DNA from: Chloranthus sessilifolius
Lineage: Eukaryota > Streptophyta > Magnoliopsida > Chloranthales > Chloranthaceae
NCBI GenBank assembly: GCA_021018995.1
Contig: CM037596.1
Coordinates: forward strand, 70,888,867-70,952,866
Length of the DNA stretch: 64,000 nt
Reading direction: 5' to 3'
Shown here: one piece after another, positions 22,712 to 35,424 of the stretch
Layout: each line of letters opens with the position of its first letter
Numbering within the stretch: position 1 is the stretch's first letter
Notes under the pieces: model-generated
What the model was told of the DNA's origin: nothing
Database searches by the model: none
What the model saw: the letters and a program-made list of their open reading frames with translations, nothing else
Position numbers and translations under genes: made by a program

Positions 22712-22978
22712 CAGACTGATGCAAGTTTGCCACTCGAACTAGATGTTATAGGTTTCCGCGTCTCATTCAATTTAGACTCAAATGGTCACTTATTGATGTT
22801 AGTGTTGGGCCGCAAAGCGCTAGAAGAATTGGCGGGAACACCAGATTCATACTTTTTTTATGCCAATCCTTTCTCTTGCTTCTCTGATATAGTGAGAGCT
22901 AGGAAAACAATCTATCAGAACATAATCTTATCAAAGTACCCTGAGCTGATGTCTGAAGCTTGCAGCTCAGTCAACTAA
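22712..22978 (+). pseudogene. Possible C-terminal exon, unrecognised
   Basis: Forward frame after an acceptor-like CTTCTATTTCAG: DASLPLELDVIGFRVSFNLD, later RKALEELAGTPDSYFFYANP and SKYPELMSEACSSVN then TAA. Composition and lack of stops over 85 codons suggest genuine coding DNA, but I cannot name it. It runs opposite to the kinase exon and to the unrecognised frame just before it. Confidence 0.4.
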
Positions 22979-23693
22979 TCCCTAAGCCTATGTGACAAAG
23001 GCATTTCAGTTTTACAAAATTCATTTGTATGTGCAAGCAATGAATCCCTTAGTAACAATCCATCACTCAAATTGGAAGTATATAAGGTCAAAACATGAAG
23101 TAACAACAAAATTTAAGAAAAAAATACAAAAAACTAAATAAATCAATCTTTGGAACATAGCAAACCAGTAAACTCCATGAAATTCACTCTTTCTCAGACA
23201 TTTCATCAAATATCTCACATGCATTTTCTATGTTACTGCCATAATATTGAAGAAATAAAATCACATATACTTATCACATCATGCGATTTCAATTACTAGG
23301 AACAATTTTTCTCCAAAAAAAAAGAATTACTAGGAGCAATTTAAATGAATAAAATGAAATTGAAAAAAAGATGCAGATTCTTACTTCTTCCTCCTTTATC
23401 TTTACAAATAGAAAAATTGACCACAAAGCAACTGTTCTCGGCTTGAATTCTGCATGTAGTATAGAAGATACAACGGCATGGCACAAGAGAAGCAAATAAC
23501 ATCTTAAGATTGATTATAAAAATTAAAAATAAAGCATATAAAGAGAGTTGGTGAAATGAAAAAAGGTTTCAACAAATATAATAAAATATGAAAAAAATCC
23601 ATTCAAAGTTCCAAAATATTTTAACGAAAATGGATGGGGATTAGAGCTGGAAAGAAAAAATGTTGGTGATTAATCATACGCTCCGTAGATTTC
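22979..23693. other. AT-rich noncoding DNA of island I
   Basis: No exon recognised. The last bases (ATTTC at 23689-23693) are the target duplication of the solo LTR. Confidence 0.45.
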
Positions 23694-26600
23694 TGTAAAA
23701 ACCCAAATTTTTAGACTTTATTTTAATGGTGTTAGATGATGTATCACACTATGCACTGTGCTAACGCTCCACATCGGAATCGGAACCCACCCTTTAAAAT
23801 AGAAAAATTCTAATTTTTCCTATATCAAAATTAGACTCATTGCGTAGTGCTCGTCGATATGATTCTAACGATATATAATTTGACGACTTCTGACAAGAAT
23901 ATAAAAAGTTATGCCCATTTTAAGTGATCAAGCAAGTCAAAAGGTACAACTGTAATTTCAGGAAAGAAACACCAATTGCTTCGGTGCTTATACAAAGCAC
24001 TCGAATGAAACCTTTTCTCAAGCTATCCAAGTTACGTACGAATTCTTATTCCGTGTAAAAAACTTCTATTTTATTAAATCTTCTACGAAAAGTGTTAATT
24101 AGAGTTGACCTAAAACTTTATACCATTATAAATAAGACTTTAAAAACTCTCTACTCTCTATAATAAAAAAAAATCATTCTCTCTGAAAACTTAGATGAAC
24201 CGACGCCCTGGGCATTGACCTTTTCAATCCGAATCGCCGTTGATCTTCCGTTCATGCTTCAAGAGGTGGGTACCCATCAATCCATCTTGTTCTTCTCAGA
24301 TTCCGTCGCATAGGATGCGTTCGATCGCGCATCGACGGGTTTAAAAATCTTATCTAAACCCAAATATCTCATAAATTAATAGACCTATATGTTTAATATT
24401 ATGCTTTCCCTTGAAAGTTGTATATTTGTAAGTTGGATTTATATGTTGTTTCTCTTTTCTTTTTAAAGAACCTTTTTATTTGGGCTATTAATATTTTACA
24501 TTCTATTAGGTCTGTATATTTAATATGTTTACTTCCTTTTAAATCTACATACTAATTAAACATGAATATCTTTAAGTATGATAGATCTGCATGTTTAGTA
24601 TTTTATTTTTCTATTAAAATTGCATGAACTGTAAGTCGGGTTTATATGTTATTATTATTTTTTTTTTTCAAGAACCCCTTTGTTTAGGCCATTAATATTT
24701 TACCTTCTATTATGTCTGCATATTTAATATGTTTACTTCCTCTTTTAAATCTGTAAAATTAATTAAACTCTAATAAATTTGATAGATTGACTTAATTTAC
24801 ATAATATCATATTGATATTGTTTATTTCTAAATCTATATAGTATCCTTCTACTATGATTACAATAATACATATTATTGTTTTAAGTCTATATTATTATTC
24901 ATTTTAAAATTAATTAAGCCCAAAAATTAAACTATATTTTTATTTTATTTAAAAGAATAATAGATTACACTATCTTAAAGTTTCGGGTCCGAACTTGTGG
25001 CTACGAACCCAAATTCGCAGCCACGAACCCGAGCTCGCGACCATCAATGTGTTGGTCCCGGTATTTTGGTCATAACGTTTTACTCCGACCTCAGATTAAT
25101 GCGATTCTTGCGGCATTGGAAAGAAGACAGTGAACTTTACAACTTTATGTGAAATAGCCATTTAACAAATCTTACGTTTTAGAGGTCAAAATAGAGCAAT
25201 AATTCGAGTTCAATTTTGAATGACTCAAGGCTATTCGAATTTAGTGTTATTTTCTAATTCTCATGACCAAAGTTCCTGTGTATATTATATCGTAAGGTCT
25301 TTCGATCGATGGTCATGATAAATTATAACTTAATAATTATAAATACCATTTAATTTAATTATCTAATAATTATATATATATATATATATCAATTTATCGC
25401 TTCAACGCGACCTCTTCGATAATACGAAGTGTTAGGAATTTGATACCTCGTGAATATCAAACCCCGACCCTCCCGTTATCGAGAATATACTTATAATTAT
25501 CCTATTCTATGCTGTATTGGAATGTGTAAATAAATGTATATATATATAAATATAAGATAATCTAATATAAATTTTTGTACGTTTGACTTTCTGTATTTCC
25601 ATCTGAATTACATTATATGAGTTATGAGTAAGTTAGGATATATGTACGAGAGTGTATAAGATCATGCCAACGCTTGGGCGTGGTGCCTCACTGAGATAGT
25701 ATCGAAGCGATGAATACATCGTATTCACATGCCATACAACTCATGGTGGAATGGGACCCATGACGAGTCGGGTGAGTGTGAATTTAGTGTAACTTCGTAT
25801 ACGGTGGCATATACGGTGATCCTATCACCCCGAGTTTTAATACGAGAGGATAAGATATGAGATATGATACGAGAATCGGGCTTTGGGCCTTAGCTGTGGT
25901 GAAGTTTCTTTTACGGTCACGTGGAACTTGGTATATTGGCATCCATGTACGGATGCAATCCTCTATGGTAGTATGGGCTATCACACAAAGTACATCCAGA
26001 TTACTACGGAACCTTTTTTTTGGGAAGCGTGAATTAGGAAAGTTACCTCACTATAGTTTATCCTAGGATTAAGTATAAGAGTATGATAAAATATGAGTAT
26101 GAGATAAGATAAGATAAATTATGATATGAGTACGATAATAAGACATCGCTGTGTAGGCCAGTAAAAGATAAAGAACTTAAGTCTCTGTATGTGCCGTTCC
26201 TTGCGTAGCCACCGTAAGGGCAACGTCTTTCATCCAAGACAGATCTCTGAGAGAGATTATGAGTATGAGTATGTTTATTAGTTAGTTTGGCCATTATGTC
26301 TCCCCATTGGTTGGATGGTGGAGTATGAGTATGACACGAGGGCGTTATGATATAGTGGGATGATAGTATATTGACCCTCCCATGGTAGCTCGAGCAGCGA
26401 CTCTGGCACAGGTCGTTTAGGATTTCACGAGTATGTTAGTTACACTCATGCGATGTACAAACATATGTGCGAGAATAATAATAAGACATGGTATGATATG
26501 TTATAAGATATGGTAAGGTACGTTAGGATATGAGTGTCTAGATCATGGTCTTGCATTTATGATATGAGTTTTACGATATACATGTGATTTTATCTTTCTT

Positions 26601-27206
26601 TTGCTATCTGCTTTGAGGTATTATGTTTATCACTCACTTAATGTACCCACAATGCATCTGAGTAGTATGGGGTGGATTGATGGTGTATCCCACTGATTTT
26701 ACGTGACTGAGTAAACTCATCCCACGTTAATCTCACAGCTGCAGGTGACATCGCTGGTGGAGTAGACGCCGGCTATCTAGATCTCGCCGGCGCTGATTTC
26801 ATTGATCCCGTGGGCGTTGAGTATTAGGAGCCTTTAGAGGGCGACGCAGCCGATTATCAGGAGGACTACGGTACTGATCTTGATTTGAGTGCCGATTACT
26901 GATCATTGTGGACTTGGTATTAAGTTCTATTGATACTAGTATTGCAGATTTTATAGTTTATTTTATCGGATTTGTCTCCGACTAAATTTACATTTTATTG
27001 GTGGATTATGGTTTTATCACACTTATTCAGTATTTATGATTGCATTTATATTCCACCCTATTTGTTAGATTTCACGGATTTTGTGAAACCTATTTTACGT
27101 GATAATTCTGATTAGGTGTATGTCCGCTTAGCATATTCGGGATATGTGCGGGTCATAACTCGAAATTTTAGGCCCTCGGGATAGGATAGAATTTTGGGTC
27201 GTGACA
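23694..27206 (+). mobile_element. Solo LTR, 3.5 kb, Tekay/gypsy type, with ATTTC target duplication
   Basis: Starts TGTAAAAACCCAAATTTT, ends GGGTCGTGACA, and is flanked by perfect 5-bp direct repeats ATTTC (23689-23693 and 27207-27211). There is no internal region, so it arose by recombination between two LTRs. It contains an (AT) run near 25373-25391 and an acidic reading frame after CTGCAG near its right end. Unusually long for an LTR, as are the other Tekay LTRs here. Confidence 0.9.
26744..26902 (+). other. Acidic short ORF in solo LTR
   Basis: Follows ATCTCACAGCTGCAG: GDIAGGVDAGYLDLAGADFI DPVGVEY, one TAG, then EPLEGDAADYQEDYGTDLDL SADY and TGA. Strongly acidic and in the position of the acidic frames of the other LTRs. 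The TAG can be explained by a Gln codon change. Confidence 0.4.
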
Positions 27207-27211
27207 ATTTC

Positions 27212-27899
27212 CCTCTCTATTCGATAATAAAATCATCCATTTCCTTGGCTCGCATTTCTTTGAGTTGATTGCAAATCTAGGAATAAAAATGGTTAAAGCC
27301 AAGCAATAATGGAGAAAAAAATAGAGGAAAACCTAACCCTAGAGAAAACGCATGGGCACGAACTGGGAATGAGAGTGAAGATATGAGAAAGATAAGATGA
27401 CTTCTTGAGAGTGTTTGAGAAAGACGACCTTAAGAGGATTTGGGAACTAGGGTTTTGCAGATAGAGAGAGAGGAACCATCTACTAGGAGTAGAGAGATAG
27501 AGGGGGTTTTATAGTAAGAGAAAGAGAGAGGGGGGTTTTGTAGATAGAGAGAGAGGAAGCATCCGAAGGGATTGTTTTTAAGCGTTGTTAATTACGTGCC
27601 ACCAAAGCTTCTGAATTGTCAAAATGTTAACCTCGTCCCCGCATTTAATAAATAAATGCCACGATTCATAATCCAAATCGCAGCTTTCGCTCAAAAGCGT
27701 AGCGCCGTAATTAATTATCTAACTTGCTATAGAGCGCGCAAACGTTTTATTTTCACTGCATTTTTAAGTAAATGCTGCAGATAAAGTAACACTGCAGATA
27801 AGGCACTTTAGTGAAAAATGTCATAAAAATCTATTTTTAGTGGCACTTTTATTAAAACGCCGCTAAATCAGCATCGTTAGAACTCACTTTTTTGTAGTG
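27212..27899 (-). mobile_element. Right-hand CACTA-type end no. 1 with promoter-like region
   Basis: The last bases TTTTTTGTAGTG read CACTACAAAAAA on the reverse strand, the terminal motif of plant CACTA (En/Spm) elements. Just inside are subterminal motifs such as AGCGGCGTTTTAATAAAAGT and AAGTGCCACTAAAAAT. Further in, reading on the reverse strand, come CT-rich repeats (CTCTCTCTCTAT) with ACTATAAAACCC, similar to a plant core promoter and 5' UTR. No matching left end (CACTAC on the forward strand) was found. Candidate 3-bp target AGT. Confidence 0.6.
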
Positions 27900-28838
27900 A
27901 GTAGATAAAAAGGATGATGAGATGACCTTTGATGCTATTCAGATTTGGGTGCCATCACTTGATTTGATCCCCAAATCTTGATTTTGATTTGCCAAATGGT
28001 AAAACTAGGGCTCCAAAAGTTTATCTCGATCAAGGGAAAATCTTCGACGCCGATCTATGCTTCAATGGCGTCGTCTCTAACCTCCATCACAAATCTCCGT
28101 CGTCTCTAACCATCAATAGAAAGGGTAATAGATGGAAATGAAAAAGGGAAAGACATGGAAATAAAATAGGGTAAAGTGCTCGAAATATATAAAAGGCTTC
28201 TCTGCTTCAATGCCGATCTCCTAGAAAAAATTGAGAGTTGGTGTTTCAATGGCAAAAATGAAGCGTAAGTACTTGTTTACTTGCTCGAAGGGTATTTTTA
28301 TTAGCACCCATCGAATCTTGTTGGGCACCAATATTCCACATAAGATGATGGATATTGATTGCTTTGAATAAAGACAACGATTATTGTTCTTCGCTCCAAT
28401 ATTCCCAATATTGAATCTTGAGACTATGAACATAACATCAGACGGTCCATTTGTATTATGTAGAGCGTAGATCACAAAAAGTGGCCCTAAAATTTTATGG
28501 CACCCATCACGCTCAAAAGCAATTTTAGGGCGACATTTTTTAGATCTGTGCCATATGAGATTCAAAATTGATCGTCTTATAGCATGCTCATGTCCACAAG
28601 ATCCCATATGTGGAATCTTAGGTCACAACACAATTTTCATCATATGATTCAATATAATATATATAATTTATCTTTTACATAGATATAAATAAAAATGACT
28701 GCTTTATGCAGTCGATTTATTTACCACTGTTGTTTTAATTTAATCGACGGATCCAGACCGTCAAGTTTTTACCGACTGATTATGTCCATCGTTGAAGCCG
28801 CCCCACTAGTGTAGTTTTTTTTGCATTTTCACGTAGTG
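27900..28838 (-). mobile_element. Right-hand CACTA-type end no. 2 and adjoining DNA
   Basis: Ends TTTTCACGTAGTG; on the reverse strand CACTACGTGAAAATGC. Subterminal ATCGACTGCATAAAGCAGTC forms short inverted repeats. A 128-codon reverse frame (28607-28221) contains no known domain and is AT-biased; I doubt it is a gene. The end abuts Tekay coding sequence without a break, so it marks an insertion edge. Confidence 0.55.
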
Positions 28839-28854
28839 ATTTTTGTTATGATGC

Positions 28855-31800
28855 CATAGTTTTGATAGACCCGGGCTCTACTCATTCGTTTGTGACTCCT
28901 TAGTTTGCAGCAAGGGTGAAGGTCGTTCCCGAACCCTTAGACTTTATTTTGGATGTGTCAGTTTCAACGGGGAATTCGGTTAAAACTGACACAGTGTGTT
29001 GATTGGTTATAGTTGTCCTTAGAGACTATGAAGATTATGAGTTGATAGTGGATTTAATCTTGTTAGATATGCAAGGATTCTATGTAATCTTTGGCATGGA
29101 TTAGTTATCCAGGCATGATGCGAATGTCGATTGTCAAAGAAAGATAGTTACTTTTTGACCGAACGGGAGTAAATCATTTAAATTTCTCGACATGTGATCA
29201 ACCTTCATACCATTTATCTTCGTAATACGTGCAAAACAGATGATGAGAAATGGTTACAGTGGATATTTAGCATTTTTACAGGAGCAAAGGGAGGAGAAGA
29301 ACGTGATAGTGGAAATTTCGGTGGCTTGTGAGTTTCAAAATGTGTTTTTGGACGAGTTGCCGGGATTGCCACCAGTTAGAGAAGTGGAGTTCGCGGTCGA
29401 CTTAGCACCAGACATAGAGCCGGTATCTAAAGCACCCTATCTAATGGTTCTAGCTGAGTTGAAAGAGTTGAAGGATCAGTTGTAAGAACTTTTAGATAAA
29501 GACTTTATAAGACCAAGTGTGTCTTCTTGGGGAGCACCGGTTTTATTTGTTGAGAAGGACGGGTCGATGAGATTGTGCATCGACTATTGCCAATTGAATA
29601 AATTGACTATCAAGAACCGATATCCCTTTCCTAGAATCGACAATCTTTTTGATCAATTACATGGGGAAAAGTTCTTTTCCAAAATAGACTTAAGATCTGG
29701 TTATCATTAGTTGAAGGTGAAAGCTGAGGATGTTCATAAAACGGCGTTCATAACCAGATATGGGTATTATGAGTTTCTTCTGATGCCTTTTGGCTTAACC
29801 AATGGACCAGCTGTGTTCATGGATCTTTAGAGCAGGGTGTTCAAACCACATTTAGATACATGTATGGTTGTATTTGTGGATGACATACTCATCTGCTCAA
29901 TCTCGAGAAGAGCTTGAGCAACATCTGAAGATTGCTCTGCAGACATTACGTGAGCACCAACTATATGTAAAACTCAACAAGTGTGAATTTTTCCTGGAAG
30001 AAGTGAGCTTTTTGGGGCATGTGATCTCAGAAGCAAGTGTTACAGTGAATCCAACAAAGATCGAGGCAATAGTGGAATGGGAACAACCAAGACTGTGACG
30101 GAGATTCGCAGTTTCCTCAATTAGACTGGGTATTATAGGAGGTTTGTGGAAGGCTTCTCAAATATATAAGAGCCACTACTAAAGAGAAAAGAGGTTAAGT
30201 TTGAGTGGACTGAAGAGTGCGAAAAGAGTTTTAAATAACAAAAAAAAAGAGATTGACGTTAACACCAGTGTTAGCCATTCCATCAGGGAGTGGAGGTTTT
30301 GCTGTGTATAGCGATACGTCACATAGTGGCTTAGGTTGTGTGCTCAATCAGAATAGGAAGGTTATCGCCTATGATTCAAGACAGCTTAAGGATCATGAAA
30401 AGAATTATTCGACACATGACCTTGAGTTAGCAACGGTGATTTTTGCACTAACGATATGGAGACATTACTTATATGGAGAAACTTTTGAAATTTTCACAAA
30501 CCACAAAAGTCTTAAATATCTGTTTACACAAAAAGACCAGATTATTAGATAGAGGAGGTGGATGGAATTTCTTAAAGACTACGATTTCTTCATACAATAT
30601 CATCCAGGCAAGGCGAATGCGGTTGCAGATGCTTTAAGTCGTAAGACTTCGGCCCAGTTGTCGAATCTTATTTTCGGACATCACAGATGGAAGTTGTTAG
30701 AGGACATATCATTGTATGATACGAGGATCGAGGTGAAAGGTTCAGGGGCTTTCTTAGCAAATGTTACGATTAGACCGGTGATCTTCGATCGTATATATGA
30801 ACTTCAGATGAAGGATGTCAATTTATTGAAGATTCGGCAAGGAGTAATAGATGGTACTGGTCCGGATTTTTCTATCAAGAGTGATGGGTCGCTATTGTAC
30901 AGAGGGCGGTTATGTATACTAACCGATGCCGACCTGCGACAAACTATTTTGGATGAGGCTCATAAGTCAAGGTATGCTATCCACCCAGGTGATACTAAAA
31001 TGTATCAAGATTTAAAGAAAAGATTTTGGTGGAGAGGTTTAAAGAAAGGCGTAGCTGAGTACATCTCTAGGTGTTTGATATGTCAAGAGGTAAAGGTGGA
31101 TCACAAGCATCCATTTGGGTTACTACAGCCATTGCCAATACCAGAGTGGAAATGGGAATCTATTTCTATGGACTTTATCTTAGGATTACCACGGACAATG
31201 AAGAAGCATAATGTTATTTTGGTAATCGTTGACAGATTAACTAAATCAGCTCATTTCTCACCTTATAATACAATGTATACTGCTAGTAGACTGCCAAATA
31301 TGTATATGAGAGAGATCGTTCAATTACACGGTATTCCAGTGAGTATTGTCTTCGATCGAGATCTGTTGTATACTTCTCAAATTTGGCAAAAATTTCAAGA
31401 AGAGATGGGTACTAGACTGGTTTTGAGTTCAGCGTTTCATCCGCAGACAGATGATTAGACAGAACAAGTAAATCAAATTATAGAAGACATGTTGCGAGCT
31501 TGTATACTTGATTTTCAGGGATCATGGGATCAACATTTACCATCGATTGAGTTCGCATAAAATAATAGTTTTCAGATGAGTATTGGTATGGCCCCCTACG
31601 AGGCATTATATGGTCAAAGATGTTGATCTCCGATTAATTAGGAAGAAACAGGGGAAAGTTTGTGTTAGGCTAGAGGTTATTGAGACTACCACCAAAGCCG
31701 TTCGCTTTATTCATGAGAGGACATATCATTGTATGATACGAGGATCGAGGTGAAAGGTTCAGGAGCTTTCTTAGCAAATGTTACGATCAAACCGGTGATC

Positions 31801-33215
31801 TTCGATCGTATAAATGAACTTCAGATGAAGGATGCCAATTTATTGAAGATTCGGCAAGGAGGAATAGATGGTACTGGTCCGGATTTTTCTATCAAGAGTG
31901 ATGGGTCGCTATTGTATAGAGGGCGGTTATGTATACTAACCAATGCCGACCTATGACAAACTATTTTGGATGAGGCTCATAAGTCAAGGTATGCTATCCA
32001 CCCAAGTGGTACTAAAATGTATCAGGATTTAAAGAAAAGATTTTGGTGAAGTTTAAAGAAAGGCGTAGCTGAGTACATCTCCAGGTGTTTGATATGTCAA
32101 CAGGTAAAGGTGGATCACAAGCATCCATCTGGGTTATTACAACCATTGCCAATACTAGAGTGGAAATGGGAATCTATTTCTATGGACTTTATCTTAGGAT
32201 TACCACGGACAATGAAGAAGCATAATGTTATTTTGGTAATCGTTGACAAATTAACTAAATCAGCTCATTTCTCACCTTATAATACAATGTATACTGCAAG
32301 TAGACTGCTAGATATGTATATGAGAGATCGTTCAATTACACGATATTCCAGTGAGCATTGTCTCCGATCGAGATCTGTTGTATACTTCTCAAATTTGGCA
32401 GAAATTTCAAGAAGGGATGGGTACTAGACTGGCGTTGAGTTTGGCATTTCTTCCGTAGACAGATTATCAGACAATGAGTAAATCAAATTATAGAAGACAT
32501 GCTGCGAGCTTGTAGGCTTGATTTTCTGGGATCATGGGATCAACATTTACCATCGATCGAGTTTGCATACAATAATAGTTTTTAGACGAGTATTGGTATG
32601 GCCCCCTACGAGGCATTATATGGTTGAAGATGTTGATCTCCAATTAATTAGGAAGAAACAGGGGAAAAGTTTGTGTTAGGTCCAGAGGTTATTGAGACTT
32701 CCACCAAAGTCGTTCGCTTTATTCATGAGAGGTTAAGGGTCGCCCAAATCCGACAAAAGAGCTATGCGGACCTTAAAAGAACTAGTGTGGAGGTTCAGGC
32801 TGGAGATAAAGTTTTCATCAAGATTTTGCCAACTAAGGGCGTAATGCGTTTCGGAAAGAGTGGCAAGCTGAGTCCACGTTATGTAGGACCTTTTGAGATT
32901 TTGGGATGCGTTGGAGAGGTGGCATATCAGATCGCCTTACCTCCATAGCTCTCAGGCATGCATAACATGTTTCATGTGCCAATGCTCCGAAGATATATCA
33001 AGGATCCGACTCACGTCATAGATTATCAACCGATTGAGATTCAGGAAGATTTGAAGGTTAGAGAAGAGCCTATCCAAATTCTTGATCGAAAGGAACAAGT
33101 ACTACGCACTAAGAGGGTACCATTAGTACTTGTAAGATGGAGGAATCATTCATTGGAAGAAGCTACGTGGGAACGTGAATCAGATGTACACGACACGTGT
33201 CCTCAACTGTTTTGA
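28855..33215 (+). pseudogene. Tekay pol: protease, RT, RNase H, integrase, chromodomain
   Basis: Protease has LIDPGSTHSF. RT (29390-30090) has [29 protein letters not shown] and VFVDDILI. RNase H (30240-30640) has [16 protein letters not shown] and [13 protein letters not shown]. Integrase (30960-32640) has a zinc finger, SMDFILGLPRT, VIVDRLTKSAHF and IVFDRDLLYTS. The tail (32670-33215) ends PLVLVRWRNHSLEEATWE, a chromodomain. Premature stops occur at about 29484, 29710, 29829, 30550 and 31456, and frameshifts near 29900 and 30095. A 1-kb segment is duplicated in tandem (listed separately). Not functional. Confidence 0.9.
30700..32728 (+). repeat. 1-kb tandem duplication within Tekay-2 pol
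   Basis: Copy A 30700-31716 (1017 bp) and copy B 31717-32728 (1012 bp) cover the end of RNase H and nearly all of integrase. Junctions fall at the short shared sequence GAGAGG/GAGG: the text TTCATGAGAGGACATATC joins the end of copy A to the start of copy B. The copies differ by scattered substitutions and small indels, so the duplication is not brand new. Unequal exchange or slippage at a short repeat explains it. Confidence 0.95.
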
Positions 33216-33724
33216 GTGAACCATGCATAAATTGGAAGTTTTGTATTAGGAATCCTGTATAAATTGGAATTTTGTATTATGAGCTCTAATTCAAGTGTAT
33301 GAAATTTTGTGTTTAATGAATGATTGATCTAATGCGCGAATTGGTTAGAGAAGCAATATTGTAGTGTCGAATGTGTATAGGTAAAGCCCAGGGAGTGACT
33401 TGAAGTTGGGCCATGGAAACCAAAATAGAAAACAAGGAAGAAAATGAGATACCTAGTTCTAGTGTGCCCGACCTTTAGAACTCGTGCGCGCGAGTATCCG
33501 GCAATAAAAGGGTTTAAAACCCTTTTCGCACCATTTCACCCGAAAATCAAAAGGGGGATTAGGGCTTTCTTCTTCCTTGCGTGGGCTAGCAAATTGGTGT
33601 CTAAATTGATCGAACCAATACCATTTCATTGGATTTTGGTTGTGAAGAAGGTAAGATTTACCATTTTAGGAGCTTTACTTTATTTTACTTTTCAAAAAAA
33701 ACATAGAGGAATATTAGTGTTCGA
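33216..33724 (+). other. Spacer between Tekay-2 pol and extra ORF
   Basis: AT-rich, no domain. It contains a short forward frame (33444-33734) without recognisable features. GAACTCGTGCGCGCGAGTAT at 33479-33498 is a CTCGTGCGCGCGAG palindrome like those of the LTR clusters. Confidence 0.5.
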
Positions 33725-34958
33725 AAGAAACTAGCGGTAAAACTGCCTCGTTCCGGTCGCCGGAAGGCTGCCTCTCCATCTACACCACTAACCCAGCCTA
33801 CCAAATGGTGGGATGCATATTTTTTTGAGGTAGAGTGGACAATCCACCTGGATATTTTCAAAGACGAACCGGCAACCCAGTGGATGCTTGAATACCTTAA
33901 AGTAAATGGGATGCAATCGGTTTTATCACCTTTTCATAGCCATTACTACCCACATTTGGTTAAACTCTTTTACCAAACATTTAAAACCGATGAAACCAAT
34001 ACCAAGTTGATGGCAACTATTGATGATGGGACATTTATCTTTGATCGCAAGGACATTTCCAGGGTGATGGGCTGCCCTTGAAAGTGAACGATGGGGGTTC
34101 AAAGTCCCCAATTCGTGAAATTGTGAATTTTAATGTTATTGTGACCGAAATGACTAAGGGAGAAACCGGCACGGAAAAGTTCCTCACACGTGCTCAATTA
34201 CCCGACCACCTATGGCCCTTAGACATTATATTTTGAAAAAATCTTTTTCCTGTGGGACATGAGCAGGAAAGGCAAGACCCTTTCTTACAAGCCCTTTTTG
34301 CAGCATACCAAGGGTGGTGGTTTAACGCCCTTATATTGGTAAGGGAAGGCATTAAACATGCCTTTGTGCATAACAAATCTAGGGTTGTTCCAGCACCCAT
34401 CAACCGCTTACCTTATCCTGTTTGATATCTCGACTGATTGAGCAGTGCGAGGGAAATGATGGATTTAAGATTAACCCAAATGAGCCTCTGACTTTGGATA
34501 ACATTCAGACATATCGACTTTCAGATATGAAACTCAGTTACATTAGATTAAATGCCAATGTGAAGAGAAAGAGAGAAAGTGAGATAGCAAGGCTTGGCTA
34601 GTAGCAACAACCCCAGCAATCGCATCTTGAGCCTGACCAAGCAACACAACCCCCAGTTCTACCACACGTCCCAGAGTAGCCACAAGTTCCTCAATATGGA
34701 GGTATGGATTTCACCGCCAAAATGTTTAGGCGCATGGATCTGCAGGAACTTACGCTTCAGAGAGTTGAGGGGAAGTGTGACCGGATTGTGCGCCAGCAGT
34801 ATTACCATGAGGCGATGTTGAGCAAGTCGATGAGGCAAATGTTTTCGTTGGACTACCTCTAGCGGATGGCTGCAACTCGAGCCTTTATACTAGAAGCTTC
34901 TAGTTCTGGAGTTGCTAGAGCTGATGGTGACGACCACATGGAGGGTGCCGTTGATTAG
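33725..34958 (+). pseudogene. Extra ORF downstream of pol in Tekay-2 (transposon-protein-like)
   Basis: Forward frame, broken by several stops and at least one frameshift. Order: basic Ser/Thr/Pro-rich start, KWWDAYFFEVEW, HYYPHLVKLFYQTFKTDETN, ATIDDGTFIFDRKDISRVMG, FLQALFAAYQGWWFNALIL, a Gln/Pro-rich linker, then RQMFSLDYLQRMAATRAF-like (TAG at the Gln). These blocks line up in the same order with the ORF at 56927-58338 of the other Tekay element. The pattern (FY.....G, a D.G..F.....I.. block, then a large helical domain) resembles the plant putative transposon protein domain (Pfam Transposase_32-like), but I am not certain. Function unknown. Confidence 0.7.
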
Positions 34959-35424
34959 CCGAGTATATTGGCTGCGGCGTTATTTATTTTTGAGAATGAA
35001 TGTGCTTTACTCATAGTAATTATGACTATTTTGAATTTTCAAACTGGTGTGGCATGTGTTAAGCAGTGAAAAATACCATTTTTCACCTCCTAACCTGGCC
35101 TTTGGTGGACCCTTGAGCAGACTAATAATGTGTTTTAAGTGTATTTTGCAGATAAGCAATGAATTGCAAGCCTAGTGCAAATATTCACTTAAAAAAGCCA
35201 AAGAAGAAATTTGCTGCTCCATAGGTGACCTCACAGCCCAACGACCAGCGAATCAAGCAGTCCACAAGAGCCTTAGAGATTCATGAGAAGGTCATGGACC
35301 CAACTGAAAATGCGTGGGACCAAGTCCAGCTGCAAGGAATAAAGATTGAACTACTAAGAGGATGTTGAGTGTTGAACAAATGAAGAACAACACATCCAAG
35401 ATGTGTGCCAGTTGTGGAAGCACA

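Noticed and set aside
28221..28607. 128-codon reverse frame as a gene
   Set aside because: No domain, AT-biased composition, and it lies in subterminal CACTA-like DNA.
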